A stretch of DNA of 64,000 nucleotides, taken from NCBI RefSeq assembly GCF_002270355.1, contig NZ_NJFZ01000009.1:62001-126000 (forward strand), given 5' to 3'. The stretch is from Flectobacillus sp. BAB-3569 (lineage in GTDB: Bacteria > Bacteroidota > Bacteroidia > Cytophagales > Spirosomataceae). The position numbers were made by a program, and so were the translations under genes. Positions 26,236 to 34,237 of the stretch are shown in pieces (position 1 is the first letter of the stretch; the number at the start of each line of letters is the position of its first letter). Below the pieces are notes generated by a model. It was not told the DNA's origin. It saw only the letters and a list, made by a program, of their open reading frames with translations, and made no database searches.

Positions 26236-26574
26236 ATGTCAAAAAATAAAAAAATACCATTAGGAGTTGTCTATTCTACAAATCCTGATTTTGAATATGA
26301 ATTTGAGGAAAAAGAAGTGGCGGAAACACTTCCTCCTAATCAACAAAATTTAAAGGCTTTATTAGATAAAAAGGCTCGTGCAGGTAAACAAGTCACACTC
26401 GTTACGGGCTTTGTAGGTAATGAAGAAGACTTGAATACTTTGGGAAAAAAACTCAAAAACCTTTGCGGTTGCGGAGGCTCTGTGAAAGATGGAGAAATTA
26501 TCCTACAGGGTGATTTTAGGGAGAAGGTTGTCACTTGGCTAATACAACAAGGTTATAAGGCTAAAAAGGTATAA
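26236..26574 (+). CDS. SUI1/eIF1-like translation initiation factor (YciH family)
   Basis: A 112-residue protein with the SUI1 domain in its C-terminal two thirds: GKQVTLVTGF, GKKLKNLCGCGGSVKDGEIILQGD and a final VVTWLIQQGYKAKKV. Bacterial YciH proteins bind the small ribosomal subunit and are proposed to help start-site fidelity or stress translation. It begins 20 bases after the DUF1016 gene, so the two are probably cotranscribed by chance of insertion. Confidence 0.88.
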   Translation: MSKNKKIPLGVVYSTNPDFEYEFEEKEVAETLPPNQQNLKALLDKKARAGKQVTLVTGFVGNEEDLNTLGKKLKNLCGCGGSVKDGEIILQGDFREKVVTWLIQQGYKAKKV

Positions 26575-26584
26575 GAACTTTACT

Positions 26585-26657
26585 ATTGAGTGAATGATGA
26601 TTTAGTAAATTTCTTTATGAAATAATCACTCAACCACTAAATCATCATTCACTCAAT
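26585..26657. terminator. Long inverted repeat between the SUI1 and mutB genes
   Basis: Perfect 22-base arms (26585-26606 attgagtgaatgatgatttagt; 26636-26657 its complement) with a 29-base loop that itself contains another cactcaa motif. It lies between convergent genes and may terminate both; the arms belong to the attgagtga repeat family seen elsewhere. Confidence 0.65.
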
Positions 26658-26680
26658 TAGTAATGTCTCATAAAAATGAA

Positions 26681-28804
26681 CTAGTCCATCAATTCTTTCA
26701 AAATCTTTTGTGCTGCAATTGATATAATGGTACCAGGGCCAAAAACTCCTTTTACACCTGATTCATACAAAAAAGTATAGTCTTGCGCAGGAATAACTCC
26801 TCCCGCAATTACCATAATATCTTCACGACCAAGTTTTTTCAATTCATTAATAAGCTCCGGAACAAGCGTTTTGTGTCCAGCAGCCAAGCTAGATGCACCA
26901 ACCACATGGACGTCGTTTTCGACAGCCTGTTTGGCTACTTCTTCTGGTGTTTGGAATAGTGGGGTAATGTCCACATCAAAACCTAAATCGGCAAAACTTG
27001 TCGCAATTACCTTAGCGCCACGGTCGTGGCCATCTTGTCCCATTTTGGCCACCATAATACGAGGTCGGCGACCTTCTAATTTGGCAAACTCGTCTGCCAT
27101 TTCTTTTGCAATTCTGAAATTCTCGTCGTCTGTCACTTCTGATGAATATACGCCTGAAATTGAACGAATAATAGCTTTGTGGCGACCATATACTTTTTCT
27201 AGTGCCATGGATATTTCGCCAAGAGTGGCACGCTCGCGAGCGGCGTCTACTGCCAAAGCTAATAAGTTTCCTTGTTTGGTATTAGCGGCTTCAGTGATTT
27301 TTTCGAGTGCTTTTACTACTTTTTCATTATCACGAACAGCCTTTATTTGCTCTAATCTTTGTATCTGTGATAAACGTACTGCCTGATTATCTACCTCCAA
27401 AATCTCAATTGGGGTTTCTTCTGCCAATTTGTACTTATTTACCCCAACGATAATATCTTTTCCTGAATCTATTCTGGCTTGTTTGCGCGCTGCCGCTTCC
27501 TCAATACGCATTTTTGGCAAGCCTGTTTCGATTGCTTTTGCCATTCCGCCCAAACTTTCGACTTCTTCAATCAATGACCAAGCTTTTTTAGCCAATTCTT
27601 TGGTCAAATATTCTACATAATACGAGCCTCCCCAAGGGTCAACGACACGCGTGATATTGGTTTCATTTTGAATATACAATTGCGTATTACGAGCAATACG
27701 AGCCGAAAAGTCCGTAGGAAGTGCAATCGCTTCGTCGAGCGAGTTGGTATGTAAACTTTGGGTATGTCCCAAAGCAGCAGCCATTGCTTCTACACAAGTA
27801 CGAGTAACGTTGTTGAACGGGTCTTGCTCCGTCAATGACCACCCCGACGTTTGACAGTGCGTACGCAAAGCCAAGGATTTATCATTTTTGGGATTAAACT
27901 GTTTCACAATTTTTGCCCATAGCAAACGACCCGCTCGCATTTTGGCAATTTCCATAAAATGGTTCATTCCAATAGCCCAGAAAAAGGATAGGCGAGGAGC
28001 AAAGTTGTCTACATCAAGACCCGCCGCAATACCCGTGCGAAGATATTCCAAACCATCAGCCAAGGTATATGCCAATTCCAAATCAGCGGTAGCACCTGCT
28101 TCTTGCATGTGATAGCCAGAAATAGAAATAGAATTGAATTTTGGCATCAATTGAGCGGTGTATTCAAAAATATCTGCAATGATTCTCATCGAAGGCTCTG
28201 GCGGATATATATAGGTATTGCGCACCATGAATTCTTTGAGAATATCATTTTGAATAGTACCAGACAGTTTTTCAGGATCAACGCCTTGTTCTTCTGCTGC
28301 TACAATATAAAAAGCCATTATGGGCAATACTGCGCCATTCATGGTCATCGAAACCGACATTTGGTCTAATGGAATTTGGTCGAAAAGAATTTTCATGTCT
28401 TCAACCGAATCGATTGCCACCCCTGCTTTTCCAACATCGCCTGTTACACGTGGATGGTCTGAATCATAACCTCGGTGAGTAGCGAGGTCAAATGCTACCG
28501 AAAGCCCTTTTTGTCCTGCTGCCAAGTTACGTCTGTAAAAAGCATTGGATTCTTCAGCAGTTGAAAACCCTGCATATTGACGTACAGTCCAAGGTTGTTG
28601 GACATACATAGTCGAATATGGACCTCGAAGGTAAGGAGGCAAACCAGCCGCAAATCTCAAATGCTCGGCATCGTTGAGGTCAGCTTGAGTAAAATGTACT
28701 TTTACAGGGATTCCTTCAGGTGATTTCCAGAATTTAGAAGAACTAGAAGCAATAGCCTTGACTTTTCCTTCTGGTAATTGAATATTTGAAAGGTTTGGTT
28801 TCAT
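26681..28804 (-). CDS. mutB: Methylmalonyl-CoA mutase, large (B12-binding) subunit
   Basis: Adenosylcobalamin enzyme interconverting succinyl-CoA and (R)-methylmalonyl-CoA. The 707-residue protein has the mutase TIM barrel (about 40-540; [39 protein letters not shown]) and the C-terminal cobalamin domain with DGHDRG supplying the cobalt-ligating His, [11 protein letters not shown] and VIAGGVIP. The frame begins with TTG at 28819; the ATG at 28804 ([11 protein letters not shown]) is preferred. It follows mutA by 60 bases on the minus strand. It probably handles propionate-derived carbon or makes propionyl-CoA from succinate. Confidence 0.95.
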   Translation of the reverse strand: MKPNLSNIQLPEGKVKAIASSSSKFWKSPEGIPVKVHFTQADLNDAEHLRFAAGLPPYLRGPYSTMYVQQPWTVRQYAGFSTAEESNAFYRRNLAAGQKGLSVAFDLATHRGYDSDHPRVTGDVGKAGVAIDSVEDMKILFDQIPLDQMSVSMTMNGAVLPIMAFYIVAAEEQGVDPEKLSGTIQNDILKEFMVRNTYIYPPEPSMRIIADIFEYTAQLMPKFNSISISGYHMQEAGATADLELAYTLADGLEYLRTGIAAGLDVDNFAPRLSFFWAIGMNHFMEIAKMRAGRLLWAKIVKQFNPKNDKSLALRTHCQTSGWSLTEQDPFNNVTRTCVEAMAAALGHTQSLHTNSLDEAIALPTDFSARIARNTQLYIQNETNITRVVDPWGGSYYVEYLTKELAKKAWSLIEEVESLGGMAKAIETGLPKMRIEEAAARKQARIDSGKDIIVGVNKYKLAEETPIEILEVDNQAVRLSQIQRLEQIKAVRDNEKVVKALEKITEAANTKQGNLLALAVDAARERATLGEISMALEKVYGRHKAIIRSISGVYSSEVTDDENFRIAKEMADEFAKLEGRRPRIMVAKMGQDGHDRGAKVIATSFADLGFDVDITPLFQTPEEVAKQAVENDVHVVGASSLAAGHKTLVPELINELKKLGREDIMVIAGGVIPAQDYTFLYESGVKGVFGPGTIISIAAQKILKELMD

Positions 28805-28864
28805 AAAGTCATCAAACAAAAAATTGGTTTTACAGCTTTGTTTTGTTATTTCTCAATGAGATTA

Positions 28865-30253
28865 TTACAGAGCTTCAACAACTTCTGATAATCTTTGGGC
28901 TTTTAATAATGGTATTGTTGATGATGGAGTTTCTGTTGCTTCGTAAACAAAAGGTTTTTCATCAAATCTAAACTTGTTGACACCCACCATAACACGTTTG
29001 CCAGAAGTTGTAGCTTCCTGACGATTATTGTGATTTTGAGCAATTGTATTTTGAATGAATCCTTGCTCGAATGCTGCAATACTGCCACCTAACGAAGCCA
29101 CCTCTTGAAGGAGGTTTAGTGCTTTTTGAGCTAATTCGAAAGTCAAATGCTCAATATAATAGCTTCCTGCTGATGGGTCATTTACTTTGTCAAGGTACGA
29201 TTCTTCTTTCAAAATGGTTGAAATATTTCGAGCAATTCTTTTCCCAAAACTCTCTTCATTTTCGAAGGTCGAGTTATAAGCATGTAAAACTAGGGCGTTG
29301 GCACCACCAATAATAGCAGACATAGCCTCGGTTGTGGCACGAAGCATATTGGTATTGGGCGTTAAAGCAGCATCAAAATAGGTTGAAGTGTGCGCCGAAA
29401 TCACAGCTGGAAATTCACTCGCTTTTTCAAAACCGTATCCTTCAGACAATACTTTTTGCCATAAATATCTTATAGCCCTAATTTTGGCAATTTCAGTAAA
29501 GTAATCTGTCCCAACGGCAATACTAAACTCAATTTTGTTCAAAATCTCTTCCAAAGATAAACCAGCCTCTGTAAGTTGATCGATATATTCTAAGGCATTG
29601 GACAATGTAAAGGCAATTTCTTGTACGCTGTTTGCACCTGCATTATGGAATACTTCACCCGAAACTAGAAGCGCTTTAAAGTGAGGATGGTTTTGTACTT
29701 TTCTAATAGATTGTGCTAGTTGGATTGTACTATCTTTTGATAACTCCCCAGCACTCATCCAAGTCGCTAAATAGTCGTCTTGTACACCACCTTTCATTTG
29801 ATAAGGAATCAAAGAAGCTAAGGTTTCGAGTAGTTGTACACTTTGATTTTGTACTTTAAAAAAGACATAAATCTCCGAAAGCTTGATTTGATGTAAGAGT
29901 TTTTTGAAGTCGATAGTTGTAATATCTTTTCCTTCAAAATCAATTATCACGCTATCTGCTCCCCATTCGATAGCCTCTAGAATATGCTGATTTGTTGCTT
30001 TTTCGCTTGAAAGAATGATTTTCTCACGATTATGCCATGCGGCCATAGCCGTATTTTTTTGCGCACTTTGGATCAAATCTACAGGAATAGAAGATAAGTC
30101 TTCATGATTGTAATAAGGCTCAATATGCAAGTCGCCTTCGGCTTGCCAAATCAGCGTTTGATCAAAGTCTTTTCCTTTAAGGTCTTTGATTGCTTGATTT
30201 TTCCAAACCTCTTTAGAATGAGGTTGAAAGTCTTCAAAGAGTGATGCTGCCAT
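28865..30253 (-). CDS. mutA: Methylmalonyl-CoA mutase, small subunit
   Basis: A 462-residue partner of mutB with the mutase barrel but no DxHxxG cobalamin motif, so it would be the non-catalytic subunit of the heterodimer. Visible: WQAEGDLHIEPYYNHEDL near the N-terminus, FSIAVGTDYFTEIAKIRAIRYLWQ and DPSAGSYYIEHLTFELAQKA. It is shorter than classic MutA subunits of about 620 residues, ending soon after the barrel and lacking the degenerate B12-like C-terminal domain. The frame extends to a TTG at 30337, but the ATG at 30253 lies properly downstream of a strong promoter. Confidence 0.88.
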   Translation of the reverse strand: MAASLFEDFQPHSKEVWKNQAIKDLKGKDFDQTLIWQAEGDLHIEPYYNHEDLSSIPVDLIQSAQKNTAMAAWHNREKIILSSEKATNQHILEAIEWGADSVIIDFEGKDITTIDFKKLLHQIKLSEIYVFFKVQNQSVQLLETLASLIPYQMKGGVQDDYLATWMSAGELSKDSTIQLAQSIRKVQNHPHFKALLVSGEVFHNAGANSVQEIAFTLSNALEYIDQLTEAGLSLEEILNKIEFSIAVGTDYFTEIAKIRAIRYLWQKVLSEGYGFEKASEFPAVISAHTSTYFDAALTPNTNMLRATTEAMSAIIGGANALVLHAYNSTFENEESFGKRIARNISTILKEESYLDKVNDPSAGSYYIEHLTFELAQKALNLLQEVASLGGSIAAFEQGFIQNTIAQNHNNRQEATTSGKRVMVGVNKFRFDEKPFVYEATETPSSTIPLLKAQRLSEVVEAL

Positions 30254-30295
30254 ATTGAAAATGGATTTCAAATAATTTAATTTTTCAAAGTTGAA

Positions 30296-30326
30296 CAAAT
30301 GTAATGTCTTAGATTTATCAAACCAA
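30296..30326 (-). promoter_or_regulatory. Promoter of mutA-mutB
   Basis: On the minus strand: TTG (30326-30324), a 20-base spacer, TACATTTG (30303-30296), giving a leader of roughly 40 bases before the ATG at 30253. It lies inside the longer reading frame and therefore decides the start. Confidence 0.75.
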
Positions 30327-30337
30327 AAAATCTCCAA

Positions 30338-30801
30338 AACTTGATATTCAAAAGGATTTTATTGTATTTTTTATAGAACAAAACTATAGTAGATATCGCT
30401 ACTGAATGACTTTATTTTTGGAAGAAATAAACAGACTGAACAAGCGATAACTTATTAAACGGTTGATTAATATCCTGAAAGATAATGTGTTGTATTTTGA
30501 GTTTTTTTATAATTTAGGCTTTACTTTGTTTGATAAATACGGTAAAATCTTTCAAATAAGCAAAACCTCTGCTCAAATAAGATAGTCAAGGAGTGGAATT
30601 AAGAGAATCGTTTTGAGATTATTCGAAAAATGATTTATCTCATCCCAATAGCGTTTTCTGATGATAAAATTTACTATTTTTGTGGCTTGATTTGGCACAA
30701 GACAAGTCATTGCTTTTTACAAAAAAGTTAAATGCTTAACTTCCAGAGGTTTGTGTATAGAACATCTGATTTCGCCATTATTTTAAAAATTTACCCCAAC
30801 C
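30338..30801. other. Gene-free region between mutA and dnaA
   Basis: AT-rich, divergent control region. A TATTTTTG -7-like element at 30675-30682 may drive dnaA. No TTATCCACA-type DnaA boxes were seen, so there is no support for an origin here. Confidence 0.5.
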
Positions 30802-32232
30802 ATGCAAACCGAAACAAGGCAAGTGTGGGCTAAGTGCCTCGAAATTATTCGTCAAGAAGTCAACGAACAGAGCTTCAAGACGTGGTTCGAACCCATAGTT
30901 CCTCTTCGAATTCAACATAACACATTAACCATACAAGTCCCGAGCCAGTTTTTTTATGAATGGCTTGAGGAAAATTATGTACATGCCTTACGCAAAGCTA
31001 TTGATTATACTTTGGGTCGTCAGGGTATGCTCGAATATTCAATTATCGTTGACAAAGGTGATCGTAAAAATCCTCCTATCGCCTTAAATGTACCAAATCA
31101 GAAAAGTACCACACCACCACCCGTACAAAGACGTCCAGAGCCAACAATTTATGAAAGTCCATTTCAATTAAAGGATTTAGATTCTTTGGAGTTGGATTCT
31201 TACTTGAATCCACATTATGCCTTTGATAATTTTGTAGAAGGAGACTGTAACCGTTTGGGACGCTCAGCAGGTTTGGCTGTGGCACAACGCCCTGGTGTTA
31301 CGTCATTTAACCCTTTGATGATTTATGGTGGAGTAGGTTTGGGAAAAACACACTTGATTCAAGCAATTGGAAATTATATCAAAAGCACACAATCAAACAA
31401 ATTTGTATTGTATGTGTCTTCTGAAAAATTTGTCAATCAATTCATCAATGCGATTCGTAATAATACCTTGCAGGCATTTACGAATTTTTACATGCAAATT
31501 GATGTATTGATATTGGATGACGTTCAGTTTTTGGCAGGAAAAGAAAAAACGCAAGAGTCGTTTTTCCACATATTTAACCACTTGCACCAATCAGGTAAGC
31601 AAATTATTATGTCTTCTGACCGCCCTCCACGTGATTTGGCGGGTATGCAAGACCGTTTGCTTTCACGTTTTAAGTGGGGGTTGACAGCAGATTTACAACA
31701 GCCTGATTTTGAGACCCGTATTGCTATTATTCAAAAGAAATTGCAAGCGGATGGCATTTATATCAAAGACGAGGTTATTGAATATTTGGCTCATAGTGTA
31801 GACACCAACGTGCGTGAATTGGAAGGAGTAATCGTTTCGTTGATGGCACATGCGTCGTTGAATCGTCGTGAAATTGATATGGATTTGGCTCGTACTACTT
31901 TGAAGAACATCGTAGTCGATAATGAAAAAGAAATTACGGTAGATAATATTTTTGATGCGATTACTGCTCATTTTGATGTTACTATGACAGATTTGAAAGG
32001 TAAAAGTCGTAAGAAAGAAATTGTATTCCCACGTCAGGTTGCTATGTATTTGATGAAGGAGTTTACCAATTTACCTTTAAAATCTATTGGTTATCATTTT
32101 GGTGGTCGTGATCACAGTACTGTTATTCATGCCGTACAAAATATTAGCGTTTTAATCGATTCAGATAAAGATGTAGAAGGTAGAATTCAGAAATTATACA
32201 AGCATTTCAATCGCGTGAGAGTACGCGCATAA
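30802..32232 (+). CDS. dnaA: Chromosomal replication initiator DnaA
   Basis: A 476-residue AAA+ initiator. Domain I is at about 1-80 (VWAKCLEIIRQEVNEQSFKTWFEPI), followed by a short Pro-rich linker (about 90-125). The AAA+ domain has Walker A GGVGLGKT (176-183) and Walker B DVLILDDVQFLAGK. The C-terminal DnaA-box-binding helix-turn-helix has the signature FGGRDHSTVIHAVQNI (about 437-452). The gene stands alone; dnaN does not follow, as in many Bacteroidota. Confidence 0.97.
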   Translation: MQTETRQVWAKCLEIIRQEVNEQSFKTWFEPIVPLRIQHNTLTIQVPSQFFYEWLEENYVHALRKAIDYTLGRQGMLEYSIIVDKGDRKNPPIALNVPNQKSTTPPPVQRRPEPTIYESPFQLKDLDSLELDSYLNPHYAFDNFVEGDCNRLGRSAGLAVAQRPGVTSFNPLMIYGGVGLGKTHLIQAIGNYIKSTQSNKFVLYVSSEKFVNQFINAIRNNTLQAFTNFYMQIDVLILDDVQFLAGKEKTQESFFHIFNHLHQSGKQIIMSSDRPPRDLAGMQDRLLSRFKWGLTADLQQPDFETRIAIIQKKLQADGIYIKDEVIEYLAHSVDTNVRELEGVIVSLMAHASLNRREIDMDLARTTLKNIVVDNEKEITVDNIFDAITAHFDVTMTDLKGKSRKKEIVFPRQVAMYLMKEFTNLPLKSIGYHFGGRDHSTVIHAVQNISVLIDSDKDVEGRIQKLYKHFNRVRVRA

Positions 32233-32254
32233 GATTGAAATTTAAAGTAATTAT

Positions 32255-32290
32255 AAAAAGCTCATTACCTACCTTGGTAATGAGCTTTTT
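32255..32290 (+). terminator. dnaA terminator
   Basis: Perfect 15-base stem (32255-32269 with 32276-32290) ending in TTTTT, 22 bases after the dnaA stop. Confidence 0.88.
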
Positions 32291-32393
32291 GTTTTAATAT
32301 GATTTGGTTTTATGGGCGATTGATGATTAACTTGTTATGCAGTTAACAATATGCTTTTGAATTACTCAATAGACTCAACCTTATTAAACTTAT

Positions 32394-32717
32394 ATGATGA
32401 ATACTCTCCCTTCTAAAAAATATTTTACTAAAACATTTCTATTGGTTTTTAGTATTGCCATGCTCAGTAATGGTACCAAAATTTATGCCTCAGAAGAAGC
32501 TCCTCCAGTTTTGACGGTAGAGAAATTTATGGATAACCCTAAAAAGAAGCTCAGGATCAAGTTGGTATTCAATGAGGAAGAGAAAGATTCAACTGGAAAG
32601 AAAAAAAGTGTATTTGCAAAAGTAAAAGGACTTGTAGATGCAATCATTAATTTTTCTGATAATCCTCCAGTGAGATTAAAAGTTGGATATGAAACTGACA
32701 AAACGAAAAAGCAGTAG
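32394..32717 (+). CDS. Hypothetical exported protein (107 residues)
   Basis: No family recognised. The N-terminus has a basic stretch and a hydrophobic signal segment (about 12-30, ending near IYAS). The short mature part is very rich in Lys and Glu (KKKLRIKLVFNEEEKDSTGKKK). Likely periplasmic or secreted. Two ATGs in tandem (32394, 32397). It lies alone between dnaA and pheS, followed by about 210 bases of leader. Confidence 0.55.
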   Translation: MMNTLPSKKYFTKTFLLVFSIAMLSNGTKIYASEEAPPVLTVEKFMDNPKKKLRIKLVFNEEEKDSTGKKKSVFAKVKGLVDAIINFSDNPPVRLKVGYETDKTKKQ

Positions 32718-32831
32718 AAGATTGACCGAAAATAAGTTTAATTCATGTCAAGAATGTTCACATATCAACTTCTTCTGCCTACATTTTCGAAAAACCTCCA
32801 ATTAAAATCTCGTTGCTTTGGCTTAAATTAT

Positions 32832-32839
32832 TAATTTTG
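32832..32839 (+). promoter_or_regulatory. -7 promoter element upstream of pheS
   Basis: TAATTTTG about 90 bases before the pheS start; upstream TTG triplets are at non-ideal spacing, so only the -7 part is convincing. Confidence 0.35.
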
Positions 32840-32931
32840 CAGACCCATTGTATAGGCTTGAATCAATTAGCGTTGCTGATTCAAGGTTTTGGGATATGAA
32901 CAAAGCCTTTTACTTAAGATATTTAGAATAA

Positions 32932-33969
32932 ATGCAAGAGAAAATTCAAGAAATACATCAGCAGGTTGATGCTTTTGTGATTGAAAACAAAGATCAGTTA
33001 GAGGCATTCCGTATAGCGTACGTAGGGCGTAAGAGTGTTATTGGTGAGCTTTTCGATGGACTAAAAAATGTAGCAGCCGAACAGCGTAGAGAAATTGGTC
33101 AGCAATTGAATGGCCTTAAAGACTTTGCTCAAAACAAATTTAACGAGATGCAAGCCTTGCTTGAAGCTTCTTCTGAGAATGCAGTAAGTATTGAGTTTGA
33201 CTTGACATTACCTGTAGTTCCTCAAGAGAACGGAACCTTACATCCATTGAGCGTAGTGCGTGCAAGAATTATCGAAATCTTTGAGAAAATGGGCTTCAAT
33301 GTTTCTGACGGTCCAGAAATCGAAACAGATTTTTATAACTTTACGGCCTTGAATTTTGCAGAAAATCACCCTGCTCGTGAAATGCAAGATACTTTCTTTA
33401 TTGAGAAAAAAGGTGGAAATGTAGCTGACGACGTATTGTTGCGTACGCACACTTCAAACGTACAGATTCGTTTGATGCAACAAAAACAACCTCCTTTACG
33501 CTCGATTATGCCAGGCCGTGTATATCGTAACGAAGCTATTTCGGCACGTGCTCACTGCTTGTTTCATCAAGTAGAAGGTTTGTATATTGATAAAAATGTT
33601 GGTTTTAAAGACCTGAAAGATACACTTTATCACTTTGCCAAAGAAATGTTTGGTAAGGATACCAAAGTACGTTACCGCCCTTCTTATTTTCCATTTACAG
33701 AGCCATCAGCTGAGATTGATATTTCATGTTTGATTTGTAAAGGTGTTGGCTGTAATGTTTGTAAGTACACTGGATGGGTAGAAATTGCTGGTTCGGGTAT
33801 GGTAGATCCGAATGTATTAGAAAACTGTGGTATCGATTCGAAAGAATATACTGGTTTTGCTTTTGGGATGGGTATCGAACGTATCACCATGCTAAAATAT
33901 GGTATTAAAGACTTAAGATTATTTACCGAGAACGACGTGCGATTCCTGCGCCAGTTTGAAGGTGTCTAA
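32932..33969 (+). CDS. pheS: Phenylalanine-tRNA ligase alpha subunit
   Basis: Class II aminoacyl-tRNA synthetase subunit (345 residues) that charges tRNA-Phe with PheT. It has an N-terminal coiled-coil arm (about 1-85) and then the catalytic core. Visible are FNVSDGPEIETDFYNFTALNFAENHPAREMQDTF (motif 1 region), RTHTSNVQIRLM, GRVYRNEAISARAHCLFHQVEG (motif 2) and GMGIERITMLKYGIKDLRLF (motif 3). pheT is not adjacent, as is common in Bacteroidota. Its own terminator follows directly. Confidence 0.96.
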   Translation: MQEKIQEIHQQVDAFVIENKDQLEAFRIAYVGRKSVIGELFDGLKNVAAEQRREIGQQLNGLKDFAQNKFNEMQALLEASSENAVSIEFDLTLPVVPQENGTLHPLSVVRARIIEIFEKMGFNVSDGPEIETDFYNFTALNFAENHPAREMQDTFFIEKKGGNVADDVLLRTHTSNVQIRLMQQKQPPLRSIMPGRVYRNEAISARAHCLFHQVEGLYIDKNVGFKDLKDTLYHFAKEMFGKDTKVRYRPSYFPFTEPSAEIDISCLICKGVGCNVCKYTGWVEIAGSGMVDPNVLENCGIDSKEYTGFAFGMGIERITMLKYGIKDLRLFTENDVRFLRQFEGV

Positions 33970-33979
33970 ATGTCTTCAG

Positions 33980-34013
33980 AAAGACCTCACAGACAACTCT
34001 CTGTGAGGTCTTT
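33980..34013 (+). terminator. pheS terminator
   Basis: Perfect 14-base stem (33980-33993 with 34000-34013), loop of 6, T-run after; 11 bases beyond the stop codon. Confidence 0.88.
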
Positions 34014-34237
34014 TGTTGTTTAGACGGTTGAAATAATTGCGTAATGAGCAAGTACAGATAATCATTTCATTTGGAAAAGCTGACATTAAACAGTCATTTT
34101 AACACATTTTAACTAAAGTAAAAGTAAATACACCGGCCTATTTTGCTATTTTTGACTTTGAAAGGCGAAATATTCCGTTTGCGCAATACTGTCGGATACA
34201 GTATTCATAGACTCTAAAACAGATAAAGTATCTCCTA

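Noticed and set aside
30338-30801. Possible replication origin next to dnaA
   Set aside because: No TTATCCACA-type DnaA boxes or AT-rich direct repeats of the origin type were found, and origins in Bacteroidota are often not beside dnaA.
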